Assembly (NCBI GenBank): GCA_950295325.1 | Contig: OX485805.1 | Location: forward strand, 53,284,758-53,348,757 | Reading direction: 5' to 3' | From: Polytrichum commune | Taxonomy: Eukaryota > Streptophyta > Polytrichopsida > Polytrichales > Polytrichaceae | Length of the DNA: 64,000 nt | Shown here: one piece after another, positions 1 through 10,081 of the stretch | Layout of the letters: every line of letters starts with the position of its first letter | Position numbering within the stretch: the stretch's first letter is position 1 | Translations under genes and position numbers: made by a program | The notes under the pieces: generated by a model | The model's database searches: none | Seen by the model: only the letters and a program-made list of their open reading frames with translations | What the model was told of the DNA's origin: nothing

Positions 1-812
1 GCTAACCAACCCCTTTAATCGGTAACCAATCCTTAGATGTGGACTTCCATCCATGGAAGTCCAATCTTATGTTGATCATCGCGTTGCCGGAGCAACACTA
101 CAACAACCCGAACCATACTAGGCAACTATGGCCTCACATTAGGCCAATGCCAATGGAGGCCGTGCCGTTCGGCCTCGGGTGGGTGAGGCCACACCACCTC
201 ACCCATATAAGCCTCTAGGACTTCACGCGGGGCCCCTACCCCACCGTCAACCAACCTCTTGTCTCCCTACCAAGAGTTGGGGCCAAGTGGACAATTTCCT
301 TTAGCTGCTGGGCCTAGAACCCCCCAGCAGCTTCAGACCATCATAACTTTCTTGTATGATGTCTGATCATAACCACCAACCACTCCATCCTCATCTACGC
401 TTCACGTAGATGCCGATGGACTCCTCACTTGCTCCATTCGAGCAAGTCTTGGGGAAGTTATGCCTGTTTGAACCTTGGCAGTCCCGGGAATCCCTCCCAG
501 GCACTGCTGTACCAGGGCGCTGTCCCGGGACAGCGCCCCACTCAAATGGCCATAACTCCTAGCTCACACCTCCGATTGAGGTGTTCTTGAGCATTCTAGA
601 ATCACCACGCCATGAGCTACGCATAGCTCATGGCCTTACCCTTGTGCCTCCTAGTCTTCGTGGGTGGGAGGCGTTCCCAACGCCCGGGCCCTCACCCACA
701 CTAGGATCACTTGGGCCCTCTCACCAACGGCGCCACAAGTCCCGGGTGTCACTCCGGGGTCCCCCTTGTGCCCATGGTGTTTCGGGCACTCCTCATGGAG
801 AGGTGCGCGACA
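1..812 (-). mobile_element. 3' LTR of element A (partial)
   Basis: Ends GCGCGACA at 812, directly before the polypurine tract complement. The first roughly 180 bp of the LTR lie outside the window. Same family as the complete LTR at 6203-7194. Confidence 0.92.
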
Positions 813-824
813 CTCACCCCCACC
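813..824 (-). other. Polypurine tract of element A
   Basis: Minus strand reads GGTGGGGGTGAG directly upstream of the 3' LTR start TGTCGCGC. This is the position and composition expected for the plus-strand primer of an LTR retrotransposon. The same tract abuts the LTRs at 12818, 18633, 30639 and 58611. Confidence 0.85.
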
Positions 825-2086
825 AAACGGAGTCGATGCCCTCATCGACTATACTCGTAGTCGGCACACCAATTCTCAAGTTGCCATCCTCTATGGTGCG
901 GCATTGTGTTTACCTTAGGGCGCGACCCCCACAATGCATCTTCTAATTTGGCATAGTCCCAAAGGTGTCGTTACTAGGTGGTCCGTTAGCGACCTTGGAA
1001 CTCCTCCAAGGACCTAACCTATACTAGACCCACCTACTTTGGGACTCACTTGGGTTGCCCCTCCTTTGGGGCCTCCCCCGTTAGGCTCCACTAGCCTAAC
1101 GTGACACATCTAGGCGAGACCTCAACGCTTCCACTAAGTTGTCTCGGTTGCAACTCCGAGATGGCTTTCCATTGTTAAGCCACGCCTCGATCGCACGGGG
1201 GTGATGCCAAGTCCCGCCCGACTCGGTTCCCACTTTGCTCTTTCGAGACATGGGTTCATGACTCCCATGCGCCAACTCTCGTTAGCTCGCGGGTAGCACT
1301 TTTATGAGCACGCGCCATCACCTTGTCCCCGCCCGGACAAACCCACAACTAAGAAGTTTCTTGGTTTTATCCAAGGCCCCTCCAAGCCATGGCCCCCAAT
1401 TACTCGGCTTACCCAACCTAGTTTGGCATGTCTATTCCCCCTCTTCCATTAACCAAGCACAAGTACAAGACTAGGACCTCATCTCATACTTTTCTCTTTG
1501 CACCACTAAAGTTTGGACTTTATTCCCTCAAGCCAAAGAACAAGTTCATGTTGTGGAGTAATTAACCTCGAAGCTAAGTGTGCTACTAGCGTCTCTCCCC
1601 CACTAAAGGAGATTGATGTCCTCATCAATGCCTACGCTTCATTTTATTGGAATCCTTAGCCTTAGTTTCTTCAAAGTGCTTCACCAATTCATTGGTGTTC
1701 ACCATGTCTCTTGCCGCCACCCAAGCGGTTTCTTTCTCATGGTATCCTCACCATTTCACCAAGTATTCCTTTGTACATTTTCTTTCATTTTCACTTGGGC
1801 TTCCTACACTTGAGGATGCCCTCCTACCTCATGTTCCAAGTGACCTCCACAAGGTCGGGAGGTGGCCTAATTACTTGCTTGTGATCGGGCCACAAGGTGT
1901 CGTCCTAAAATGACTTTCGTAATGAGACATGAAATGTCGGATGCACTTTGATCTCCGGCGGTAATTCCAACTTATACATGTCCTTGAACACTTGTTCCAC
2001 AATGGAAAACGAAGTTCCAATTTTGGACATGAACTTTTGGAGTAAGGCCTTTGGGCAAGGTGAAGTTGTCCACATTCAACAACACC

Positions 2087-3460
2087 TTATTGGCCCACCT
2101 CATTCTCCACTTCGCGTCTTCCGGCATTGATTTGCACTCCGTAGCACCTTCGGGCTTTCTCCACCAACAACTTGGTCATCTCCAAGACTTGTTTACCATC
2201 CTTGGCCAAGTCCTCACCATCTTGGTTGAACTCTAGTGTTGAATGTGCCCCCTCGAGAGCTAGATTAATAGGTTGGAGCGCATCAACTCCATAAGCCACC
2301 ACCAAAGACCACCCCTTGGTAGCCAAGTGCGTGGCTACATTGCCATTACACTCCGCTCGACCCACATAGTCCGCCCAATCTCCTTGGTCCGCCCCCACCA
2401 AGTTCCTCAAGTATTGCTTCAAGACTCCATTCACACGCTCCGTTTTCCCATCCATTTGGGGATGCAAGGCCGTGCTAAACCTTAGTTTCATTCCGACCTC
2501 CTTAGAGAAATGCATTGAAAATGCACTTGTGAACTTTGGATCTTGATCCCACACAATCACTCTTGGCAACCCGTGGTGCCTCAACCATCCTTTGAGAAAA
2601 GGCTATGCGGTCTCCAACGCGGTGGCGGTTCCCACAATCGGCACCATGTGTGCCAACTTGGCAAACCGCTCTACCATCAACAAGATGGCATCATACCCAT
2701 GTGACTCCGGCAAACTTGTGATCAAGTCCATGCACATACTATGCCATGACGCCGACGGGATAGGCAACGGTTGCAAGAAACCGCCTTGCTTTTGGTAAGA
2801 GGCTCGGTTCGCTTGGCACTTTATTCACGCCTTCACAAAGTGGGTTATATCCTCCTTTATGCACCGCCAATGGTACCTCTTTGACACCATTCTATGGCGG
2901 TTGTTTCTTTCTCCTTTATGGCCGGCAATAGGACTATCATATTCCTCCTTCAAAACCGATAGCCTCAACTTGCCTTGTGGCACATACACCCAACTTTGCT
3001 TGCACTTGAACAATCCGTCCACCAACTTAACCTCTTTGAGCACCTTGCTCTTGCGAAGCTCACCTAAAAGCTTTTGTGCTTTGGGGTAGTTAATTTACCC
3101 CTCCCATATCTTGCATTACAAGTTTCCTTCGCCGGCACACATTAGCCACAAGGTTTGGATGGTTCTCATTGCTTGGAACTCTTCCGGTCTACTTCGCGCA
3201 TCCGGCACCACATTTCCACGGTCCGGTTTGTGGATCAAATCCACGTTCATAAGCGCCAAACTATCATGCCACCGCAATGACTTGGCGCTCACTTGCGCTT
3301 GAATGTCAAAATTCTTTTAGGACACATTGTCCATATAGACCTTTGCTTTGTGCGACCCCAAATAGTGTCGCCACATCTTCAAGTAATGCACTACGGCAAA
3401 GAAGTTGTTTGGCATGAGTTGGTTGTCTTCTTTGACAACCATCGAGCTTCATGCTCCCAT
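2087..3460 (-). pseudogene. Integrase and RNase H C-terminal part of element A, degraded
   Basis: Reading down the minus strand: an RNase H end with an HKP-type tail (about 3110-3460); an integrase zinc-binding region (2825-3043) with AGHKG and RYHWRCIKEDITHFV; then the core (2087-2800) with VERFAKLAHMVP, the second catalytic Asp in WDQDPKF and Glu in TERVNG. The family norm SDRDPKF is changed to WDQDPKF. A stop follows ETA where the better-preserved relative at 10.1-10.9 kb has ETAKLFF, and the frame is lost near 2087 in the C-terminal domain. The ETA stop recurs in the copies at 14.6, 32.4 and 56.8 kb, so it was inherited from a master copy. Not functional. Confidence 0.85.
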
Positions 3461-4385
3461 ATGCAATGGCCATCCATCTTAAATCAACAATCCGCCATTG
3501 GCAAAGTCATTCACCCCCGTATGCACCTAAAAAGGTTTGTCAAGCTCCGCGAACTTGAGCACGGGCGTCTAAGAGAACTTGCTCTCAAGCTCCCCAAAGA
3601 CTTGGTGGCAAGGCTCCTCCCACTCTTGGGATAGCCAATTCTTCCACAAGTCGGATAAGGTCGGATAACCATCAAGCTTAACGCTCTCATATGCAATGGC
3701 CATCCATCTTACGTTAACCATCCGCCAATGGCAAAGTCACTCGCCCCCCCGTATGCACCTCAAAAGGTTTGTCAAGCTCCGCGAACTTGAACACGGGTGG
3801 CAAAGACAACTTTGTATTAAGCTCCCCAAAAACTTGGGGACGAGGCTCATCCCACTCTTGGGATAGCCCTTTCTTTCACAAATCGCACTAGGTTTGACAA
3901 CTATTAAGCTTAATGCTCCCTCGGGGGGTGCACTGTACTAAACTTGTACGAATCCACGTGAGTGCACATGAGGGGTATTGATTTGGACCTTGCCGTATTA
4001 CGTATACATACAATAGACACATTTAGAACTGAAAAACATTCACGTATACTTACATTGAACATATATTTAAAACGGAATACATCTGTATACAAAGATATCA
4101 AGACATATAACCTCTCGTATACAGGGGGTTTTTAGGAGGGGTCATGAACGCACGTGGTTCTCAAACATAATATATAGTGCACCCCCCGAGAATGCTCCCA
4201 TATGCAATGGGCATCCATCTCGGATCAACATCCGCCAATGGTAAAATTACTCGCCCCCATATGCACCTCAAAAGGTTTGTTAAAGTCCGCGGACTTAAGC
4301 ACGGGCGGCGAAGAGAACTTGTTTTTGAGCCCCCCAAAGGCTTGGTGACAAGGCTCATCCCACTCTTGGGATAGCCATTTTCCTC
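3452..4385 (-). repeat. Tandem RNase H-type segment in element A, 3 units
   Basis: Three units of about 185-230 bp at 3452-3685, 3685-3915 and 4192-4385. Each contains the plus-strand landmarks CATATGCAATGG, CCCGTATGCACCT and CTCTTGGGATAGCCA. On the minus strand they encode versions of WLSQEWDEPCHQAFGEL, SSPPVLKF, KPFEVHTGASDFTIGG and PIAYGS, which is the RT-to-RNase H junction and the first RNase H strand of Ty3 elements (normally single copy, with HTDASDFAIGG). A 271-bp transposon separates units 2 and 3. Confidence 0.85.
3920..4190. mobile_element. MITE-like DNA transposon with 8-bp target duplication
   Basis: The 271-bp segment has terminal inverted repeats CTCGGGGGGTGCACTRTA (one mismatch in about 18), with further weaker pairing around CCACGTG inside both ends. 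It is flanked by the direct repeat AATGCTCC at 3912-3919 and 4191-4198, and related repeat units carry a single uninterrupted AATGCTCCC. There is no coding capacity. An 8-bp duplication fits hAT-like elements; if the duplication is read as 9 bp a Mutator-like origin is possible. The superfamily is unresolved. Confidence 0.85.
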
Positions 4386-4479
4386 AATAAGTTGAATAAG
4401 GTCCTAGCAACCTTAGAAAACTCTCGAATGAAGTTGTGGTACTAATTGGCTAGGCCAACAAATGACCTAAGCCCTTTTG

Positions 4480-5160
4480 AATGAAGGGCCAATTCTCCTT
4501 TTGGATTGCCTTGACATTCTTCATGTTCGTCCACCAACTTCCTTTGTCACCACATACCTCAAGAACTCAATCTTTCGTTGAGCAAAGTTATTTTTCACTC
4601 CTTGGCGGCAATTTTTTTGGGCAACATATTGGTGAATACATCCTTGTATCTCACCAACATCACACCAATGTTGTTTGGGGGAGGCCCATCTTTCCTAGCC
4701 TCCCCATACGTTCCTTGGAGTTGCTCCAATTGAACCACGACCATTATGCTTTGTATTTTTCATTTGGTCCATTAAGACCAAATTCAACTTAGGTCCTCCT
4801 ACCATAGGAGTCCTTGTCAATTTGAACTTCAATTCTTTGCCATTATGACACATCATAATGCACCGCAAGCACACCGGCTTGCACCTCACATCTATCATGT
4901 GAGTTTCAAAGAAGGCGGCCTTCACAATGACATGCATTTCATCTATTTCACATGGTGTGAAATTTTGATAAAATTCCAATGTCCCACATTGAAAGGTTAC
5001 ATGCATCGCGGCCTCCTTTGTCTCATGCGGTTCGCCCTTTCCAAACCGCACCTTGGTGGGCTTGTTTTCTCTATCAATCGGCAAGCCCCAACTCCCTTGT
5101 GAATTTTGGGCTCAAGAAGGAGTGGTAGCCTCTTTGTCAACACATGAGACATTTCTCCCA
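4480..5160 (-). pseudogene. Protease and RT remnants of element A; RT core deleted
   Basis: Minus-strand translation gives a protease-side region ending HSFLSPKF and ELGL near 5100-5150, where the expected DTGA site reads stop-Q-R-G. This is followed by KPTKVRFGKGEPHETKE, KLTRTPMVGGPKLNLV and YKDVFTN (4620-4640). The sequence then jumps within about 15 codons to FAQRKIEFLRYVVTKE (4560-4595), which normally follows the RT palm. Everything between, including the YxDD catalytic box, is missing. The same joint is readable near 16540 and 34140, so the deletion is inherited. Confidence 0.78.
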
Positions 5161-5224
5161 TTCATTGAGCCTCAAGGTACAAAAGATTTGGCCTCGGCTT
5201 AAGGCTACTAGCCTTGGCCACAAA

Positions 5225-5545
5225 GCCATCGTCCAACATTTGGTCCTCGGCAACTTGGCTTGGCTTGGTCCGCAAAGCCAACTTTAAACATTTCGTCCGC
5301 GGGACAAATTGGTTTGGTGCCACAAAACCAATTTCTAATAATTTGTCCGCAAAACAAACATGTTTTGCCTTGGTAGCACAAAGCCACCTTCCCACACTCC
5401 GTCCGCGGCACGAACATGAATTGCCTTGGTAGGACAAACCCACCTCCCAACATTCCGTCTGCGGCACAAGTATGATTTGCTTTGGAAGCATAAAGCCACC
5501 TTTCAACATTCCGTCCGCGGCACCAACATGTTTTGCCTAAGTAAA
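5225..5545 (-). repeat. Tandem ~55-bp array in gag of element A (zinc-knuckle-like)
   Basis: Six units marked by GTCCKC at 5243, 5295, 5345, 5401, 5458 and 5513, spaced 50-57 bp. On the minus strand each encodes a short Cys-containing stretch such as CLFCGQIIRNWFC or CRGRNVERW, located where gag normally has one or two CCHC zinc knuckles. No unit keeps a perfect C-x2-C-x4-H-x4-C. An expanded and decayed nucleic-acid-binding knuckle array is the likely origin. Confidence 0.6.
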
Positions 5546-5559
5546 ATGGACCAAACAAT

Positions 5560-6175
5560 TTGCACTCATTTCTTTGGGACCTACTTTGGCTAAAGCCACT
5601 TGTGGTGATGCGCCGCCAAACTTCTCTTTGGGACCATCGGCTTCAATGCTCTTGCAAACTTGATGGTCCCCACCATGTCCTCAAGAAGCCTTGGGGACTT
5701 AAACAAGGCATCCACCACCCGCTTTTAAAACCCCACCTAAAAGGATGCATTTCTTAGAAAGATTGTCCATTTTAGGTGTATCCTTCATTTATGCGTATGA
5801 ATAGCGCACATAGGCCTTAAGAGGCCCCGGGTGCCTCATTAGCACGAAATTCATTCCAACATCAATACCTTCCAAGCATTTCGTATTGGAATTTCAATCC
5901 AACATTAATGCCCTCCAAGGTTTTGGGTGCTTTCGGTATTCTAGGCCCCAAATGTTTTTTGAGGTTTGGGGGAGCCCTTTTCAAAGCACTCCTCCATTTT
6001 CCTTACCAAATCCACCCTCATGCCCACCATTGTCATTTGAACCAATGGTATGGTCAAATTCCACTTGCACATGATCCTTGTTCCAATTTGAGCCTCACAA
6101 CCTTTTGGAAACCCCGGGCTCACCATCATAACCCTCATTTTTGATACCCATGTTTCCCTCAAAGTGCGAGCTCAA
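5560..6175 (-). pseudogene. Degraded gag (capsid region) of element A
   Basis: The minus strand from about 6162 carries SPGFPKGCEAQIGT, CKWNLTIPL and RKMEECFEK, the N-terminal gag region of this family, followed by broken frames. In the forward element at 63.3-63.8 kb the next part reads LKAYMCEFHTQMNGTSRMDE, resembling the capsid pattern of plant Ty3 gag proteins. Interrupted by stops and shifts. Confidence 0.65.
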
Positions 6176-6188
6176 AACTTAGAACCCT

Positions 6189-6200
6189 GCTCTGATACCA
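6189..6200 (-). other. Primer binding site of element A (tRNA-iMet type)
   Basis: Minus strand reads TGGTATCAGAGC two bases inside the 5' LTR. This is the standard plant retrotransposon complement of the initiator methionine tRNA 3' end. Confidence 0.92.
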
Positions 6201-6202
6201 CG

Positions 6203-7194
6203 TGTCGCAACCCTTGCTAGCCCCCCTTGACAATCTTGCCAATTTTCATTTCTACCAAAGGTTACGAGCGCTAACCATTCGCATTCCGCCATGCCAATGG
6301 ATAGCTCCTCTTACCCCGGACCAATAGTTCATAGGAGGGAACCAACCCTCCTACTTTGCTTTCGGGACTCACCCCTTAATCGCTAACCAACCCCTTTAAT
6401 CGGTAACCAATCCTTAGATGTGGACTTCCATCCATGGAAGTCCAATCTTATGTTGATCATCGCGTTGCCGGAGCAACACTACAACAACCCGAACCATACT
6501 AGGCAACTATGGCCTCACATTAGGCCAATGCCAATGGAGGCCGTGCCGTTCGGCCTCGGGTGGGTGAGGCCACACCACCTCACCCATATAAGCCTCTAGG
6601 ACTCTACGCGGGGCCCCTACCCCACCGTCAACCAACCTCTTGTCTCCCTACCAAGAGTTGGGGCCAAGTGGACAATTTCCTTTAGCTGCTGGGCCTAGAA
6701 CCCCCCAGCAGCTTCAGACCATCATAACTTCCTTGTATGATGTCTGATCATAACCACCAACCACTCCATCCTCATCTACGCTTCACGTAGATGCCGATGG
6801 ACTCCTCACTTGCTCCATTCGAGCAAGTCTTGGGGAAGTTATGCCTGTTTGAACCTTGGCAGTCCCGGGAATCCCTCCCAGGCACTGCTGTACCAGGGCG
6901 CTGTCCCGGGACAGCGCCCCACTCAAATGGCCATAACTCCTAGCTCACACCTCCGATTGAGGTGTTCTTGAGCATTCTAGAATCACCACGCCATGAGCTA
7001 CGCATAGCTCATGGCCTTACCCTTGTGCCTCCTAGTCTTCGTGGGTGGGAGGCGTTCCCAACGCCCGGGGCCCTCACCCACACTAGGATCACTTGGGCCC
7101 TCTCACCAACGGCGCCACAAGTCCCGGGTGTCACTCCGGGGTCCCCCTTGTGCCCATGGTGTTTCGGGCACTCCTCATGGAGAGGTGCGCGACA
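6203..7194 (-). mobile_element. 5' LTR of element A (992 bp)
   Basis: TGTCGCAACC to GCGCGACA on the plus strand, with short inverted ends TGTCGC/GCGACA. It contains about ten hairpin-forming inverted repeats between 6421 and 7065, including a perfect 24-bp palindrome (half-site GGGCGCTGTCCC) at 6896-6919. A TTATAT motif in sense orientation near 6585 is a possible TATA element. Right flank AATAT is the target duplication. Confidence 0.95.
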
Positions 7195-7602
7195 AATATG
7201 GTGGTTAAATCGCACACATAGGCCTAAAAGCCTTGAGTGCCGCATTTGCACCCATTCCAACTTCACCACATTCTAAGCAATTTGGATTGTAATTTCAATC
7301 CAATATCACCACCGTCCAAGCTTTCGGATGCATTCGGTATTCTAGCCCCCGAATACTTTTCGAGGTTTGCGGGAGCCCTTTCAAAGCACTCCTCCATTTT
7401 CCTCACCGAATCCACCCTCATGCCCACCATTGTCATTAGAATCAATGGTATGGTCACAATCCACTTGCACATGATCCTTGTTCCAATTTGAGCCTCACAA
7501 CCTTTTAGAAACCCCGGGCTCACCATCATAACCCGCATTTTTGATAGCCATGTCTTCCTCAAAGTGCTAGCTCAAATATTGGAACCCTGCTCTAATACCA
7601 AG
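7195..7602 (-). pseudogene. gag 5' fragment and primer site of element B
   Basis: The minus strand encodes CEAQIGTRIMCKW, SVRKMEECFERAPANLEKY and related gag residues, then a primer site with one change (TGGTATTAGAGC, 7589-7600), leading into the LTR at 7603. It is the right-hand side of element B, into which element A inserted; AATAT at 7195-7199 is the target duplication. Confidence 0.75.
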
Positions 7603-8574
7603 TGTCGCAACCCTTGCTAGGTCCCTTAATAATCTTGCCAATTTTCGTTTCTAGCAAAGGTTACGAGCGCTTACCCTTCGCATTCCGCCATGCTAATGGA
7701 TAGCTCCTCTTACCCCGGACCAATAGTTCATAGGAGGGAACCAACCCTCCTACTTTGCTTTCGGGACTCACCCCTTAATCGGTAACCCATTTCCCCAATG
7801 TGGACTTCCATCCATGGAAGTCCAATCCTATGTTGATCATCGCGTTGCCGGAGCAACACTACAACAACCCGCACCATACTAGGCAACTATGGCCTCACAA
7901 TAGGCCAAAGCCCATGGAGGCCTTGCCGTTCGGCCTCGGGTGGGTGAGGCCACACCACCTCACCCATATAAGCCTCTAGGACTTCACGCGGGGCCCCTAC
8001 CCCACCGTCAACCAACCTCTTGTCTCTCTACCAAGAGTTGGGGCCAAGTGGACATTTTCCTTTAGCTGCTGGGCCTAGAACCCCCCAGCAGCTTCAGACC
8101 ATCATAACTTCCTTGTATGATGTCTGATCATAACAACCAACCACTCCATCCTCATCTACGCTTCACGTAGATGCCGATGGACTCCTCACTTGCCCCATTC
8201 GGGCAAGTATTGAGGAAGTTATGCCTGTTTGAACCTTGGCAGTCCCGGGAATCACTCCCAGGCACTGCTGTACCAGGGCGCTGTCCCGGGACAGCGCCCC
8301 ACTCAAATGGCCATAACTCCTAGCTCACACCTCGGATTGAGGTGTTCTTGAGCATTCTAGAATCACCACGCCATGAGCTACGCATAACTCATGGCTTTAC
8401 CCTTGTGCCTCCTAGTCTTCGTGGGTGGGAGGCGTTCCCAACGCCCGGGGCCCTCACCCACACTAGGATCACTTGGGCCCTCTCACCAACGGCGCCACAA
8501 GTCCCGGGTGTCACTCCGGGGTCCCCCTTGTGCCCATGGTGTTTCGGGCACTCCTCATGGAGAGGTGCGCGACA
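7603..8574 (-). mobile_element. 5' LTR of element B (972 bp)
   Basis: Complete LTR with TGTCGC and GCGACA ends. It belongs to the CCATTTCCCCAATG subtype, more diverged from the A and C LTRs than those are from each other, consistent with an older insertion. Confidence 0.93.
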
Positions 8575-9329
8575 AAGGAGGTCGGAATGAAACTAAGGTT
8601 TAGCACGGCCTTGCATTCCTAAATGGATGGGAAAGCGGAGCATGTGAATGGAGTCTTGAGGCAATACTTGAGGAACTTGGTGGGGGCGGACCAAGGAGAT
8701 TGGGCGGACTATGTGGGTCGAGCGGAGTGTAATTGCAATGTAGCCACGCACTTGGCTACCATGGGGTGGTCTTTCGTGGTGGCTTATGGAGTGGATGCGC
8801 TCCAACCTATTAACCTAGCTCTCGAGGGGGCACATTTAACACTAGAGTTCAACCTAGATGGTGAGGACTTGGCCAAGAAGCGTGAACAAGTCTTGGAGAT
8901 GACCAAGTTGTTGGTGGAGAAAGCCCGAAGGTGCTACGGAGTGCAAATCAATGCCGGAAGACGCGAAGTGGAGTATGAGGTGGGCCGAAAAGGTGTTGTT
9001 GAATGTGGACAATTTTACCTTGCCCAAAGGCCTTACTCCAAAAGTTCATGTCCAAAATTGGAGCTTCGTTTTCCATTATGGAACAAATGTTCAAGGACAT
9101 GTATAAGTTGGAATTACCGCCGGAGATCAAAGTGCATCCGACATTTCATGTCTGATTACGAAAGTCATTTTAGGACGACACCTTGTGGCCCGAACACAAG
9201 CAAGTGATTAATTAGGCCACGTCCCGACCTTGTGGAGGTCATTTGGAACATGAGGTAGGAGGGCATCCTCAAGTGTAGGAAGCCCAAGTGAAAAGGAAAG
9301 AAAATGTACAAAGGAGTAGTTGGTGAAAT
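8575..9329 (+). pseudogene. Integrase fragment in forward orientation
   Basis: Plus strand reads GVLRQYLRNLVGADQGDWADYV, LATMGWSFVVAYGVDALQP and LEGAHLTLEFNLDGEDLAKKREQ, then loses frame near 9000-9050 at the same extra base seen in the A copies. It starts abruptly beside the LTR at 8574 and ends abruptly at the LTR at 9330. This is a piece of an oppositely oriented family member trapped between two minus-strand LTRs. Confidence 0.8.
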
Positions 9330-10081
9330 TGTCGCAACCCTTGCTAGGTCCCTTAATAATCTTGCCAATTTTCAATTCTAGCAAAGGTTACGAGTCGCTA
9401 ACCCTTCGCATTCCGCCATGCTAATGGTTAGCTCCTCTTACCCCGGACCAATAGTTCATAGGAGGGAACCAACCCTCCTACTTTGCTTTCGGGACTCACC
9501 CCTTAATCGGTAACCCATTTCCCCAATGTGGACTTCCATCCATGGAAGTCCAATCCTATGTTGATCATCGCGTTGCCGGAGCAACACTACAACAACCCGA
9601 ACCATACTAGGCAACTATGGCCTCACAATAGGCCAAAGCCCATGGAGGCCTTGCCGTTCGGCCTCGGGTGGGTGAGGCCACACCACCTCACCCATATAAG
9701 CCTCTAGGACTTCACGCGGGGCCCCTACCCCACCGTCAACCAACCTCTTGTCTCTCTACCAAGAGTTGGGGCCAAGTGGACATTTTCCTTTAGCTGCTGG
9801 GCCTAGAACCCACTAGCAGCTTAAGACCATCATAACTTCCTTGTATGATGTCTGATCATAACAACCAACCACTCCATCTTCATCTACGCTTCACGTGGAT
9901 GCCGATGGACTCCTCACTTGCCCCATTCGGACAAGTATTGAGGACGTTATGCCTGTTTGAACCTTGGCAGTCCCGGGAATCACTCCCAGGCACTGCTGTA
10001 CCAGGGCGCTGTCCCGGGACAGCGCCCCACTCAAATGGCCATAACTCCTAGATTATTAAGGGACCTAGCAAGGGTTGCGAC
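9330..10081. mobile_element. Truncated LTR with an inverted copy of its own end
   Basis: A minus-oriented LTR (9330-10050) stops at CATAACTCCTA. It is followed directly by 32 bases (10050-10081) that are the reverse complement of its own first 32 bases. The 752-bp block therefore has perfect terminal inverted repeats that ordinary LTRs lack. No convincing target duplication was found. Confidence 0.85.

Larger units (their letters stand above)
1..7194 (-). mobile_element. Ty3/gypsy-type element A, left copy (3' LTR cut by window start)
   Basis: In minus-strand sense the order is 5' LTR (6203-7194), primer site (6189-6200), degraded gag, protease remnant, RT remnant, repeated RNase H segment, RNase H, integrase, about 1.2 kb non-coding 3' region, polypurine tract (813-824), 3' LTR (1-812, incomplete). 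The gag-pol order with integrase after RNase H defines the Ty3/gypsy type. Coding frames are broken throughout, yet the two LTRs of the complete right copy differ at only a few positions, so insertion was recent while coding capacity was already gone. Confidence 0.9.

Noticed and set aside
4480-4700. A complete reverse transcriptase in elements A-C
   Set aside because: The YxDD box and surrounding palm motifs are absent in every copy; only the flanking sequences are found, joined directly.
5162-5558. Cys-rich 115-116 codon frames
   Set aside because: Two overlapping frames over the same degraded gag repeat array; kept as a repeat feature, not as genes.
6962-7276. Frame MFLSILESPRHELRI and overlapping frame MALPLCLLVFVGG, repeated in nearly every LTR
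   Set aside because: They lie wholly in the LTR, differ in length with the flanking sequence, and overlap open frames on the other strand; an LTR-encoded protein is not supported.
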